Below, in pieces: positions 48,645-61,123 of a stretch of DNA of 64,000 nt; position 1 is the stretch's first letter; every line of letters starts with the position of its first letter. The translations under genes were made by a program, and so were the position numbers. Source of the stretch: Euptelea pleiosperma (lineage: Eukaryota > Streptophyta > Magnoliopsida > Ranunculales > Eupteleaceae); contig CM068552.1 of assembly GCA_035048495.1 (NCBI GenBank), positions 28,584,154-28,648,153 on the forward strand, given 5' to 3'. A model generated the notes under the pieces. It searched no databases. It was not told the origin of the DNA and saw only the letters and a program-made list of their open reading frames with translations.

Positions 48645-48930
48645 CTTACACGTGGCATACTTGTAGAGATAACTGACCATATCGATGTTTGGCCCATTCC
48701 TAGGTGGACCTACATGAAAAAATAAGCTTAATTAGTGATTTTTAAGGATTTGACTGAAGTTGGTTTCATGGGTTAATTTTTAACCATAGATTTCGAACAT
48801 TATTTTGGGTACTCAGGTCCAAAGGTTTGAAATCACTAATCAGCCTGATATTTGGTATATAGGTCCATCTAAGGATGGGACAAACATCCATATGATCAGT
48901 GGCCTCTAAGAGTGTGCCACGTGATTTTCA
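48645..48930. repeat. G-box MITE with CACGTG in both arms
   Basis: CACGTG at 48649-48654 and 48918-48923, near the two outer ends of the foldback. Inner arms are ATTAGTGATTTTTAAG and AAATCACTAATCAGCC. Confidence 0.7.
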
Positions 48931-48939
48931 CAGCCTGAC

Positions 48940-49210
48940 CTGTGAAGGGCATACTCCAACCCGGCCAGGTTTTGTAATTAGAATAGGCTCAGGCTCCGAG
49001 GACCCGTGTCGGTGTTTGCACACGATTTCACGAATCCAACGGTGGTGGTCAGCGTCTCCAAAAGTGAAAAAAGTGATGCCAGCTAGACTTCCATTCTTGA
49101 AATCCATGGCCGAGCACACGAACACCAAGAGGGGTCCCTTGAGCCCGAGCCTAAGGCTCAGGCTCCGAAGACCCTCTTTTTCTGGCCATGGATTTTGAGA
49201 ATCCAACGGT
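48940..49210. repeat. Repeat with GGCTCAGGCTCCGAGGACCC blocks
   Basis: AGGCTCAGGCTCCGA occurs at 48985 and 49156, and GAATCCAACGGT at 49031 and 49200. It may be two nested copies of a GGGCTC-ended MITE. Borders not resolved. Confidence 0.45.
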
Positions 49211-49319
49211 TGTTGATAGGGCTAAGCTGGCATATAAACTTGTTTAAAATATTTTCATTGATGAGAGAACAGTTATAAATATAACATTATGAAGGGTTTT
49301 TTGACTGTTGTTAATCAAG

Positions 49320-49830
49320 GTGTGGATTTGCCCCGTCGGGTCGGGCTGAGGTGGGCCGAGAACTGACGGGTTGGGCTTCGTGCCTAGATGCTGAGCTGGG
49401 CCTCAGGCTGGGCTGGCGGGTCAGATCTGATTTCAAAATATTTATTAAAATAAAAACAACTGTTTTCAAATGTTATGGGGAGGGGTTTCTTAAAATTCAA
49501 AATTTGGAGAGGGATATTTTAAAACTCAAATTTTAGGAGGGGCTCTTAAAATTCAAATTTTGGAGAGGGGTATATTTTAAAACTCAAATTTTAGGGGGAT
49601 TGAATCCTTAAAATTCAAACTCTGGAGAGGGGTTGGCTTAACGGGCCGCTTCATGGCAGCCCGCGAAGCTCTCTTCACAGACTGGTCCGTGGGCTCAACT
49701 AACAGGCCCAAGCCCGTCCTGAAACTTTAAATGGCTTAGTCGGTCAGGGCCATGAAACGGGCCGGGTCGGCCCAAACCCTAAAAATGAGCTGGTCTCGGG
49801 CGGACAACAGGCCAAATCCACACCCCTATG
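49320..49830. repeat. GGCCC-rich repeat with short tandem units
   Basis: Centre (49475-49640) has four alternating units of AAAATTCAAA(A/T)TTTGGAGAGGG and AAAACTCAAATTTTAGG. Flanks are GGGCCGGG-rich as at 34230. Confidence 0.6.
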
Positions 49831-50399
49831 TGAAATGTGAATACACAATAGTCCTTGGGTTGAAATCATTATGAATTTTTTTTCTCCTAAGATGTTTCTA
49901 ATGTGTATAAAAAACCTTCCGACACCACTTTTTTTCTCCTAAAATGTATCCATGTGTACAAAATTAAAGCCCAAGTTCACCAGGATGGCCCAAACTATTA
50001 AGCCCAAGTCCAAAGTGGGGCAAATTGGCCCTGTCCTTGGAACTCAAAATTGCAGCCCAGGGGTGCTGAAGAGATCGACTTCAGTCATCGAGCTCGAGTC
50101 AAAATGCTTCATACTATATCGGCTGTTACAACTTACCGCACTCCTATATCGGCTGCTTTAATAGTATAATGGCCATTATTTTAAACAATTATAAAAATAA
50201 TTCGAAATGGAAAGCAAATTTTAAGGTCGTTATAGCGACTGTTACCGTTATATAAAGATAGTGCTCGCCCAAAGTCAAGACATTGTAACAGACTGTTTCA
50301 CACCTTTATTCAAATATCTCTCCTATTTCATGTTATTTATATAAACACGAGGGGGGCAGCACATGCAACGCATCGGGAGTGATTTTAGGGCATCATCGA
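49831..50399. other. Intergenic, no recognisable gene
   Basis: Some CCGTTATA-type repeat at 50130-50270. Nothing coding. Confidence 0.4.
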
Positions 50400-50730
50400 T
50401 GTTGATGACGGACAACAGTATGAGCCACATGCCACACTTACAGACCATTGACCATTTGGATGTTTGGCCCATCCCTAAGTGGACTTACATACCAAAATTC
50501 AACCTGATTAGTAATTTTGACCCACTGGATTAGATTCTTTCCCATGGTTTATTATTAACAATCGTGGATTTTGAGCATTATTTAGGGTACTCATATCCAA
50601 AGGTTAGAAATCATTAATCAGACTGATTTTTTGTATTTAGGTCTACCTATTGATGGGTGAAACATCCATACGGTCAGTAATCTCTAAAGAATGTGCCACG
50701 TTGCTCATACTATCGTCCATCGTGAACGTT
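50400..50730. repeat. G-box family MITE, G-box mutated
   Basis: Ends share GTTGATGACGGACAACAGTATGAGC with its diverged complement near 50705-50740. The right arm reads GTGCCACGTTGC, one base away from the G-box. Confidence 0.65.
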
Positions 50731-51249
50731 AATGATGGACCTCCATCAACAAAGTTGTGTTCTGTGAATGTACATGAAGGTGAGCCAGTGTGAAGGGTCA
50801 CCTTCACACTGGCCTCTAGCCCACCACCCAAGCTCAGCCCGGTTGCATCATAACCCGCAGAATTCAGCATAGTTGGTCCAAGCCCGACACATTTAAGTAA
50901 TGGACCTCAAAGGCCCAGGCCTCAAAACCTCTGTGGTCAGTTAAACCCTATTCAAAGGCAGGCCGGGTCTTAAAGCTGGGCCAGCTCAGCTCATTGATGT
51001 CCATAATTAATGATGCGCAAGGGGGTGTGTTTTAAGTTTAGGTCCTGTTGGGCCCGGGGGGTGGGGTCCATAGGTTTTCAGGGACAACTGTCATCGAGAC
51101 AACCGTACCAGTGACCAGTTGATGCTAGTCATGCTACGAGATACTAGCGTAGACACAGAATTCCTACCAATTCACCTATGGAACCTAATCACACTACGTA
51201 GTAGGGGGTTGATGGAGAAAAAAAAATCTGTCCCCCGGACACTTCATTT

Positions 51250-51490
51250 GAAGTCCCCCATGCCAAAATGCCACTTGGAGCACTCTTTCGGGCCCACTCA
51301 CAGCATGATTGTTTGGACCTACACACTAAAAGCCAACTTGATTGGTGGTTTCTGGCACTTAGATCTCCAATACAAAGGCTAGATATTACTCGATTAAAAT
51401 GCGCAAATCCAATGACTAAATCACCAATTAAGCTGATTTTTGGTGTATAGGTCCCCCATAGTAGAACTTTGCTGAGATCCACTGATTAAT
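51250..51490. repeat. G-box family MITE, diverged
   Basis: Left ATGCCACTTGGAGCACTCTT; right GCTGATTTTTGGTGTATAGG. No G-box. Confidence 0.5.
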
Positions 51491-51499
51491 ATCGATGGC

Positions 51500-52095
51500 T
51501 GAGATTAACTCCCACCCGATTTTGACAAACACTGTGTCGGAAAGTGCCACGGGCTCGGGCCACCCACACATATATCAAGACAACTCAATTGTATTCTCTT
51601 ATCTTGTCCATCCATCTAATGTGGACGGTTAGATAAAGAGTGGTTGAAATCAAATCCATCGATCTAATGTGGACGGTTAGATTTCAGCCACTCAATCCGC
51701 CTCATTTGACCTCAATTTATTCAAAATTTAAATTTCAACGCCGTTATTTTTTGTTATTTCTGTTATTTTCCCATTTCTCCATCTGTGAGTTACAATTCGT
51801 TATAACAGCCGTATAAAGGAAAAAACGGTAACACCCAGTCTGTTATACTGTTTGAGTGCCGAAGGCACCCAATTTTTGCAAACGCTTTTGTCGGAGAGTG
51901 CCGTGGGCATGGGCCATTTACTGTTCTATATAACAAAAACATTGGTTGTCTCCCTACTTATACCTCCTCTTATAAGCATCAACAAAGAAGGGCTGAGATC
52001 TAATCCTCCCCCAAATGGACGGTAGATCTCCGCCACTCACCTGATTTTGGCAAATTCTTTGTGGAGGAGTGCCGATGGCACGGGGCACCCACTAG
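51500..52095 (+). mobile_element. Helitron-like 3' ends, nested
   Basis: The last end (52067-52095) has a GTGCCGATGGCAC hairpin, then GGGGCACCCACTAG followed by T, matching hairpin-CTRR-T. Related GTCGGAGAGTGCC(G/A)(T/C)GGGC stretches at 51536 and 51890 look like older ends. A 5' TC start was not found. Confidence 0.45.
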
Positions 52096-52169
52096 TGTAT
52101 TAATATAAACCAAAGGAGATCGAGTAGATCTCGTAAACAACAAACAACAAAAGATCAAGTTTGAAAGTT

Positions 52170-53945
52170 ATCACAAAATCTCATCAAACCTAAAGAAGTC
52201 ACTAGAGAAAGTGCCTCTCATCTCCTGTGATAAGCTACCCAACTAAAGAGAAGAGCCTTAATACTCAAAATAACCTCCTAGAGGGAGCAATTTTGTCCTT
52301 GAAAGGTTCTTTTGCTCCTTTAAATCCAAACACCCCAAATAATTGCCATTGACACCATCTTCCATGGCACGTGTCCTCTTGCCGACATAGGAATGTGGGG
52401 CCAGCTCTCCAAGACTGCTCCTATTGACTCCGGAAAGACCAAAATTATGTTCATGTGTGCTAGGAAGACCAGCCAAACCTGTCTAGCAAACTCGTAGTGT
52501 ACAAGAAGATGGTTAGTGTTCTCCCCATTGGCTTTACACATAACACCACAACAATCCATTTTCTAATGATTAAGTTTTCAATAGTAAGCTTTTTATCTAG
52601 AGAAGTAGCCCAAGCAAATAATCGAATTTTTAAGGGGACTATTGATTTCCAAAGTTTTGGGCAAGGGAAATGAGAAGATGCGATTGAAGGCGAAGATGAC
52701 AAAACTTTGTATAACGATTTGATCGAGAAGCTACCCAATTTAGAATGGGTCTAGACTAGATGATCCTCCTTTGAATTGGAGACAAGATAAGGTTCAAGCA
52801 ATCCTGCAATAATTTGATTTGTTCTTTTTCCAACTCGAAAGGATTCCTTCTGAGATCTAGGTCCCAACGAGCTTCGAAGAAGAATCAACCCAAAAGTGAT
52901 TCATCATTTGGCCTTTTCGTTGCGAAAGAGAAAATACCCGAGGGAAGGACTCTTTTAAACAAATGTCTCCAAGCCAAGTATCCTCCCAAAACCTAATCCT
53001 AGATCCGTCCTCTAGAGCTAATATGGATCCATCCATCACCCTGTCCTTGACCTGCATAATGCCTCTCCATACTCCAAAACCAAGCGGAAAGCTAGAAGGC
53101 TTGGACACCCCCACCTCCTCCCCATAAATACCTATTATCACTCTACGCCATAGACTTTTTTCTCCTTCCCAAATCGCCAAATCCATTTTCCTAATAGTGT
53201 CATGTTCATACTGCCAATCCTCCTAAACCCTAGTCCACCTTCCGATTTAGGTAGACATGCTTGCGCCTAATTAACCAGATGATATCTGAAAGAATCCATC
53301 GGATTGTGCCATAGAAAATTTCGCACGAGCCTTTCCAATCTCTTAGCAACCATCGTTGGGATAGTGAAAAGTGATAGGACGTATATCGGAAGGCTAAACA
53401 ACGTACTTTTGATAAGTACCATTTTCCCCCTTTAGAAAGATATTTCCCCTTCCATTTAGCCAACCTTCTCCTAACCCTTTCCACTACTGGAAACCAAACC
53501 GATCTAGCCTATACGGTGCTCCCAAAGGGAGACCAAGCTACGAAAAGGGCATAGATTCTAACGCACAACCAGATATATATCCTAGTCAACTCCTCAATAT
53601 TGTCCAACTCGCCAATGCTCATTAATTTGCTTTTTCTAAAATTGACCTTGAGTCCCGAGCATATTTCAAAATAACACATCAATATTTTCAAAAAAGTCGC
53701 TTGTTCAGGTGATCCTGTCGTGAACAAGAGTGTGTCATATGCGAACTGTAGATGAGAAATAGACACCCCTCTCGTAGCTACCTGGAAGCTCACTATCTCT
53801 CCTAACTCAACTCCTTTCGAAATCATCCTCCCAACGGCTTCGGCCACCATAATGAAAAGGAATGGAGATAAGGGATCTCCTTGTATAAGACCCCTAGAAC
53901 TCCCGAAAAATCCAGATGGAGATCCGTTAACTAATACTGAAAAAC
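52170..53945 (-). pseudogene. 5'-truncated LINE: RT C-terminal part and zf-RVT domain
   Basis: Minus strand, from 53945 down. First comes the reverse transcriptase SRGLIQGDPLSPFLF block, then the catalytic box written FAYDTLLF where FADDTLLF is expected, then LKVNFRKSK. After frameshifts, LAKWKGKYLSKGGK appears (53484-53230), then RRVIIGIYGEE and GSRIRFWEDTW (53186-52857). Next is the zf-RVT region with FSIKSLYKVL and IVPLKIRLFAWA (52738-52460). The order is that of plant L1-type ORF2. The 5' truncation inside RT is the usual LINE outcome. Frameshifts and the lost catalytic Asp make it dead. No poly(A) was identified at the low-coordinate end. Confidence 0.88.
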
Positions 53946-53954
53946 ACTGTTAAA

Positions 53955-54110
53955 AATCAAATCATGAAAATGTCTCCAATCTAACGCTTAGAAATCACAA
54001 ATCAAGCTAATTTTTGGTCTTTAAATCCACCTAGAGTAGGAACCAACATCCATACGATCAGCTATCTCTAAGAATCTGCCACGTGGCTCATACAATGATG
54101 AAGTCCGTCT
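53955..54110. repeat. G-box MITE, right part
   Basis: GCTTAGAAATCACAAATCAAGC, ACCAACATCCATACGATCA and CACGTG at 54080-54085. It abuts the truncated LINE 5' end. Confidence 0.6.
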
Positions 54111-55149
54111 ACCGAGTCCACAACGTGGTGAACCAAACAACCAAGGTTCAGTGACCTGAAGGAGTGTGCTACATTGCTACCTGGCATTTTGTAAGTATGT
54201 CATACTTTGAAGACCCAAGGGGACCACAAACTCGACCTCAAGGTTGACAGGACTCATCAGGAGATCATCCAAATTTATTTCATTTAATTTTTCTTCAAAA
54301 ATCTTCCAAAATGAAGAAAAAAAAAAAAAAAAAAAGGAGAAAAGAAAAAGAAAAGTACAAGAAACAGACTGAACGAATCACCTGAAACCTTGTCCACTAA
54401 TATTGAGTAAAAAAAAAAAAACAAGATAGTAAGGACGATGATGAGGTGTTGTCATCCCTAGTCCAGAGTTTAGATAGTTTTCAAGACTTGTATTTTGTGA
54501 ATTCAATGATCATTAGCTGTCTACACTCTAGACCTAGGGACAACGACAAGGACTATGCCCCTAGGGATGATCGTAACACATATATCCCAAAGGTAAATTA
54601 TCTGCTGCCACTGACGCACACCATGCGCCGAGGCCAAATAAATCTAGACCCCACATTTGTATTGGATGAAGCATTGCCACATCTCTAGCAGTGATAATAT
54701 CATCTTGAGGAAGACGTCCTTCCTAAGAATCTCGAAGACAACCAGCAGATTGACCCTATGAAGAACCTCCTCACTCTCCATCAGTGGGTTGGACCTAGGA
54801 AGGACATCATCCCGAGGCGGAAGAGAAGGAAAATGTTAGTGGGGTTGGATCAGATGAAACAGTCGGATAGAGATAGAGTATGGAGCGGAGCAGGCGGGCA
54901 TGCGCGCTACGGAATCAGAGGTGGGGCCCACATCAATGCCTGATTAGTGTGGTATCACTTTCAATGGTTTTAACAAAAAGATGAGAAATGCTGGGAAAAT
55001 TACCGACACGCTTTTAGTCCCCACCTTGTTGCCTCGTCGATTCTCTGTGTTTGACTTTGACTGTCTCGTCGCGACTTGGTATCCTCAGATTCCTGGATTG
55101 TCCTTCATTATTTTAATAATTTCTAGAAATAGCGCCTAGCCTTCTTAAG
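54111..55149. other. Intergenic; two small ORFs without signature
   Basis: ORFs 54446-54688 and 54758-54943 (+) resemble no family I know and have no splice partner. A-rich runs at 54318 and 54408. GC content around 54750-54930 is higher than nearby, so a decayed coding fragment is possible. Confidence 0.3.
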
Positions 55150-55490
55150 GAGTAAACTTCGCTGACGGCCCATAATATGAGCTACGTGTCTCATTTTTAT
55201 AGGTCACTGACCATATAGATGTTTGGCCAATTCCTAGTTGGACCTACAAATCAAAAAATAAACCTGATTAGTGATTTCTAAAACTTGGATTGGAGTCATT
55301 TTCATTGGTTGGTTTTTTAACAGTTGAATTTGCGCATTATTGACTATTATTTGAGTACAAGGATCCAAAGGTTTGAAATAGCTAATCAGGCTGATTTTTG
55401 GTTTGTAAGTCCACCTAGGATTGGACAAACATCCATTCGGTCAGCATTCTCTAAGAGTGTGCCACGAAGCTCATATTATGGAAGGTCACG
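55150..55490. repeat. G-box family MITE, near full length, G-box lost
   Basis: Ends near CGGCCCATAATATGAGCTACGTG and CACGAAGCTCATATTATGG; inner arms AACCTGATTAGTGATTTC and AATCAGGCTGATTTTTGG. Confidence 0.7.
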
Positions 55491-55628
55491 GCTTCACTGA
55501 CCATCTGCGGTCGACGGTCAGCAACAAAGTTTAATTTACTCCTTTCTAAGGACCTTTGAGAATGATATCAAGGAATTCTATATTACCTAATTAACCCTTT
55601 TGGTAAAAAAAAAAACAAAAAAAACAAG

Positions 55629-55918
55629 ACTGGGTTTACAAATTTGTCAAGTGGGAAAATTGAATTTTCCTTGGGAAAACACAACTGTCCATTGTTAGAT
55701 AGCCATTTTAAATATGTATAATTTTATCTACCAAACTATTTAAATCTGGATAATTTTTCCTATTAAGCACGAAAATCATTTCCCATCCAGATAGGTGAGA
55801 GTTTATTTCCACCTGAGTATACGCTTTATTTTCTCACACAATTGCAATCAATCAGCCATTTAAGGGATTTCCTAGATGTATTTTCTCTTGAAAATTTTCT
55901 ATGCAATCAAACACGCAC
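55629..55918. repeat. Tourist-like MITE, diverged copy of 43406
   Basis: Shares ATTTTCCTTGGGAAAACACA, CTGTCCATTGTTAGATAG and the right end GCAATCAAACACGCAC. It is longer than the first copy owing to an internal AT-rich segment. Confidence 0.7.
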
Positions 55919-55929
55919 TAAGTAAAAGA

Positions 55930-57050
55930 TTAAAAAAAAAAAACAATTAAACTAGAGAACTCTTTAAGGGTCCCTTTGTTAGTATATATATTGAAATGGA
56001 TTCTCAATCGAGAACAAAATCTGTCAAACTAAAAATTTGGAAAAAGAATTTTTATAGGAAATGTTACAAAACATTCGCTACACCTCAAGATTTTGCTATT
56101 CTTTCTCTCCATCTTCAAATCTTAACTTGTTAATCACTCACAATATCAAATAAAAGTTCAAAAGGAGTTTCTTATCAATGGAGGGGTAGTGGTGAAAGAA
56201 GGGGCAGCAACATTAAAAAGCGCAAAAAACGACAGCGAAAAAACTATAGTTTTTGGGTAAATACGACGGTTTTGATCACGTTTTTGTTACTAGTGTTTTT
56301 TAAAACAACATATAAAAATCGGCATTTATATGTCATTAAACAATATACCAGATTCGTTGATCAAAATGACAATCATTATTCACGAGTTTCTTATCACCCG
56401 AAACATCTTCTAACACGTCTAATATGTTGAAAGAAACGTGTTAGAAAAGACGAGACAAAAAATAGAACTTAGGTCAGGAATCTGTAGTGGGTTATAGTTT
56501 GAGAATTTTAAGGTTTTGACTTAACTTGATTTTGGAACCTCGACGTCCAAATCGGGTAAACAAAGTTCTTATCACCCAAAACATATGTTGAAACAAATGT
56601 GTTAGAAGAGACGGGGCAAAAAATAGAGCTTTAGTTTGGAATCTGTGGTGGACTTAACTTGATTTTCAAATTTTTGTAATTCTTTTGTTTAATATGAGTC
56701 TTAATTAACATTTCATATTCTAATCATTTTATTATTTGTTTTGTTGGGACTCAATGCTGATTGCCCTAACTTGATGCTGATTGGTCTGGCTAGATGCTGA
56801 TTGATCTATCTTCTTCTCCTACTAGTGTCTTTTTTGTTGATTTGAACTATCAGTGTGAAATTTGAAACAATGAATATTGTAATCCATTTTTAGATATTGA
56901 ATACATGTTTTCATGAAATGAAGCAGGTATATATTACAGGTTATAGATATTGAATATTAAATGTTATCATAAGAATTAAGCAGGATATATACAAGTTACA
57001 GTTATTACAAATTATAAAAAGTATTAAAAAAATTTCAATTTTAATGTTTC
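55930..57050. other. AT-rich, no gene; possible interior of a CACTA element
   Basis: Two related blocks (CTTATCACCCGAAACATCTTC at 56388 and a similar one at 56567) each precede a GTGTTAGAA(A/G)AGACG stretch. No coding signal. Confidence 0.4.
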
Positions 57051-57489
57051 AAAACATTTACCGACGGCCAAAGACCATCGCTATAGGTGGTGTATAGCGA
57101 CGGAAAAACATTGACTGTCGTTATATGTCTCATTAATGTTTCATTACATTAGTAATATATTTACCGACGGCGACGACCGTCGCTATAAGTCATAAATAGC
57201 GACGGTAACGAATGGCCATTGGTAAAAGTAATCTATAGCGACGATCATGACCATCGGTAAAATATTTATGTCATCGCTACATATAGCTTGGACAACGAAA
57301 ATATATGGCAGGAAAGATTTTATACCAACGGTCATTCTAAAATAGGCCGTCGATAAAACCTTTAGCGACGAATGTTATACCGACACCTGCTGACGGCCAC
57401 AGTGACCGTCGGTAAAACTTTTACCGATGAAATTATATCATTTACCGACGGTCTCTGGCCGTCGGTAAAACCCTTTTTTTGTTGTAGTG
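57051..57489 (+). mobile_element. CACTA right terminus with subterminal repeat array
   Basis: Ends TTTTTTTGTTGTAGTG at 57489, complement of CACTACAACAAAA. Before it are at least eight inverted and direct copies of ACCGACGG or AGCGACGG with their complements, the binding-site array type of CACTA ends. Confidence 0.75.
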
Positions 57490-59925
57490 CCACTTTCGTA
57501 GAATACAACATACTAGAACTGTCGTTTATGATAATCACATTTAGCCATTTACTATTTTCGCAATAAACAGTGGGTCTAACCCATCACTTTTTTTGTCAAG
57601 CCACAAACTTGGGATTGCAACCGATCCATACTCCATGAGTCATCTAACACACGATCCGTGGTTGACTCGAAAACCTAAGGTTAAAGCATGAGGGTTAAAA
57701 GTATAATATGAGTCAAAACATGTAAAATAATTAACAACAATTACATCAAAGAGGTCCAATTATCAAAAGTCAATAATAAGTCAAATATCTTACTTTATTG
57801 CTTTCTTAGAAATATGTATTAAGCATTACTTTAGAAGCTATGATTTAATAAACATTGATACAATTTTATTTAATATTTGAATAATGTGATGATGGGATCT
57901 AGTAATTAAATAATTGGATTATTCTCATAATTATTTTTTCATCCTCACATCCGGGACCATGGGTCTGAGCTATGGACCATGGGTCGGGTCTAGTAAACCC
58001 AGGTTTGGGGTGTGATACTTCGTTCATCTCTGTTCTCAAATTGGGAGGTAACTTTGTTTGTTAGTTGAGAGTTTTTCTTAGAGCAACTCTCCGATTGGTA
58101 TACTCTATCTTTTATTCTATTGCCCTGCTTGAGTCAAGTAAAATCTTGACTGAGCTAGAGTTTGGTTGAGATCAAACTGAAGTTATGTTCTCGGACAAAA
58201 GGAGTTGGTTTTTGAATAACCAACGCCATATATGTGTTTATATATAGTGTCGGTTATCTAAACCACCAACACCGTTTCCCTCAAGTTTTTGGCGTCACCC
58301 TATAAGGTGTCAATTATTTATATTAAAGAAACCAGCACCTTATGCCTTTGCAAAGTCACCATGTTGTACATTTAGGATGGTAAGTAACCAAGATACTTGG
58401 TTTGACCTTAGGTGAGTTTATTTAACTAGACTTTAGATACCTAGTCGACCAAATGATGTGTAATTAACTTAACCCTAACTTAGAATACTTTTGGTAAAGG
58501 TTTCAAATGATAAAAATTAGTTTTAATAGAAACTAAAGTTTGCCAAACTCGTTCGAATGAACTAGAAGTCATTCGTACGAAGTGTAGTTTGTTCGAACAA
58601 AATGTTAACTTTGTTCAAACGAACCCTACTCAAATGTTGCATTACTCATCGGGAAAATTGGTTAGAATGAAATGTTATATTGGTATAAATGAAGTTACAA
58701 TTTTTTATTATGAAAACTTACCAAAAACTTGTTTTTCGATCTAAAAGTTTTCTAATAAATCAAAGACTCTCTATATGGATTTTTAAATATAAAATAACCT
58801 TAATTCGTGGGGTTTTATGACATACACATAAAGAGAGAATTACTAATAACTTTTTTTTACAAAGACCTAGGGTTTTTGAGAGATTTCTTAATCTTTTCTA
58901 GGTGTGTTCTTGATCCTTTGATCCAAGGTTCTACCTCTTTGATCTTGAGTAATGGAGTTTGTTAAACTTTTCATATATAGGCGAACTTCATGAAGTATTA
59001 AAGATTTTGAATTTTGTGTTTACCTTCCTTGTGTGATCCGGTGGTGATATGGTGGATTCAGAATTGTGAGAAGATTGTGCGGAGATAGATTATTCATGGA
59101 TTCGAAGCATGGAGCTATAGAAGACGTGTTGAAGTAGCGGCTAGTAATTAACTTTATGTTGTATTGAGTTGGTATCTAAAAGGAACATCGTGTGTAAGGT
59201 AAATTTTGTACTCGTAGTTCTCTTAGTACACTTTCACATTTGGACGTTGTCCTGAAGTTTTTTTATTGAGTTTTTCTTTTAAAAAATATCGAGTGCCTAT
59301 TTGTGTAATTTTTTATCTCTGAAAATTAACTAAACAAGTTTAATTAAGAAAAATATATCCTTGATAAATTTTGATTAAAGTTGATTAGATTGATTTGCTT
59401 TCACTTAGTTGATGCATGTGGATACCTGATCACCGCCAACCTAAATAGAATAGGTTAATTAATTTTAATTGGTTAAAATTTAAATCAAACCTATTCACCC
59501 CCTCTAGGTCCTATAGAAACATAGGCCCAAGCACTTTCAAGATCGGGGTGTGATAATTAAGGTGTGAGACCCACCCATGAATAATTGTAAAAGGCTAGTC
59601 AATTACTTATGTTAAAAGATAATGCTAAGCACTTCCAATACATCTAGTACTTGGATTCAAGTAATGTTCATATACTCCACCAAAATTTAGTCTATAGGCC
59701 AAAAATTAGACAAAAAATCAGTTTGATTAATTGGTGAATTCTAGCACTTGCATTTTAGTCTTTTCTTGGCTTGATTTTGAAATGTGGGATTCTAGCATTA
59801 TTTGGATTTCTTAGATCCAACGGTTATGCAGCAGACGAAGAGGATTGGGGGAAAGAAGAAGAGTGGTTTCTACTTTATCAGGTCGTAAAGAAAATGAGAA
59901 CCTTGTCTGTCATTTTCTAAACGCA
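57490..59925. other. Long intergenic stretch, no recognisable gene
   Basis: AT-rich with stops in all frames. Short GTGTCGGTTATCTAAACC and GGTGTCAATTATTTATATT blocks near 58250-58320 hint at another subterminal array. Imperfect GTTCGAACGAA-type repeats occur at 58545-58625. Confidence 0.4.
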
Positions 59926-60198
59926 CTAAAAATGACAGCTTCAATGTATCATTTTTTTTAAATTGCTAAAATGACTATCCCAATCTGTCGTTATCAAAAA
60001 GTGCTAAAAATAATGGATTATCGACGGACATAATCCATCGTTTCTAGTATCTTAACCGACATTTAAATTTTCAAATGATATAACGAATATAGGCCATTGA
60101 AAACATGAAACATAGGCTCTAATTCATTGTTCAACAACTACTTTAGTCCATCACTTTGTGTGCCATTTTTGCATTGTTCTTTGTGTTTTTTAGTAGTG
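59926..60198 (+). mobile_element. CACTA right terminus
   Basis: Ends TTTTTTAGTAGTG at 60198, complement of CACTACTAAAAA. ATGGATTATCGACGGACATAATCCAT is a perfect-arm palindrome within it; AAATGACAG motifs repeat. Confidence 0.55.
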
Positions 60199-60399
60199 AA
60201 TGGTGGAGAGAGGGGCCAATGGTGGAGAGAGGGGAAAGGGGTGACACTAATTAAAGATAGGGGCGGTGAGAAGAGATAGATCTAGGCACAAAGAGAGAGA
60301 GAGAGAGAAGAAAGAAAGACAGACAAAGAAGTGCTAGTGGCGGCGATAAGGGCAATAATAGTGAAAGGGGGCAAGGGAGTGTGGGTGTTATGTTATGTG

Positions 60400-60615
60400 A
60401 TGCCTGATGGTGCTAGAAAACTATACATGAAGGAACGATATATATACCTCAATTGATCAAAGACAATCATTCATTGTATTGTGAATGTTTCTTTTGCCTC
60501 AAAGCATAGTGGAATTTGTGTGATTCTTTAGACGTACTTGATATTGAAAGAATCATGTAAATCTTTGTGTCATGTACATGTGTTTGAATCTTTGTTGTTT
60601 ATTATTCTTCCTTCC
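60400..60615 (+). mobile_element. Copia-like LTR remnant
   Basis: TGCCTGATGGTGCTAGA, a TATATATACC box, TGCCTCAAAGCATAGTGGAAT and a final TTCTTCCTTCCAATA match the LTR in ADH intron 6. Diverged, no target duplication found. Confidence 0.5.
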
Positions 60616-60811
60616 AATAGTGGGATTATTGAAAGGGACAAGGGACAACAACACTAGCAGTGGAGGTAAGAAGAGGGAATAGAGAGAAATCAATTTATGA
60701 ATATATAAAATACTTTTTATTATGATTTTAAAGATAAATTGGATTATTACTACGAAAAAATTAATGGATTTATGTCTTTTGTCACCAAACACGTTTATCA
60801 AGGTTCATAAC

Positions 60812-61123
60812 TGTTAGGGGATGGTGTTTTCCCATGCACGTGTTGTGTTGGCCCAACGACCCATTTGTATACATAGTTGTTTCACATTTCCCCAACAGGT
60901 CGATTTTTTGGGGTAAATGGTTGTTTAACATAGTATCAGAGCCTTAGGGCCTAGGAGGTCGTGGGTTCAAGTCTCTAGCAAAGTGTATTCCCGTTGAGGA
61001 GGCGTGTTAGCGGATGGTGTTTTCCCGCGCACGTGCTATGTTGGCCCGACGACCCGTTTGTATACATAGTTGTTTCACATTTCCCCAAAAGGTCAATTTT
61101 TTGGGGTAAATGGTTGTTTAATA
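60812..61123 (+). mobile_element. TRIM element, 312 bp
   Basis: Two 119-bp terminal repeats (60812-60930 and 61005-61123) start TGTTAG and end TTGTTTAACA or its mutated form. Right after the first is TAGTATCAGAGCC, a primer site for initiator tRNA-Met. The internal part is only 74 bp, ending in a purine-rich GTTGAGGAGGCG tract. Flanks ATAAC and ATAAT match at 4 of 5. Confidence 0.88.

Noticed and set aside
54446..54943. Possible small genes
   Set aside because: No recognised motif, no promoter or splice context, and each ORF is under 81 codons in repeat-rich DNA.
57051..57489. CRISPR-like or satellite array of ACCGACGG units
   Set aside because: Units are irregularly spaced and in both orientations, as in CACTA subterminal regions; this is plant DNA.
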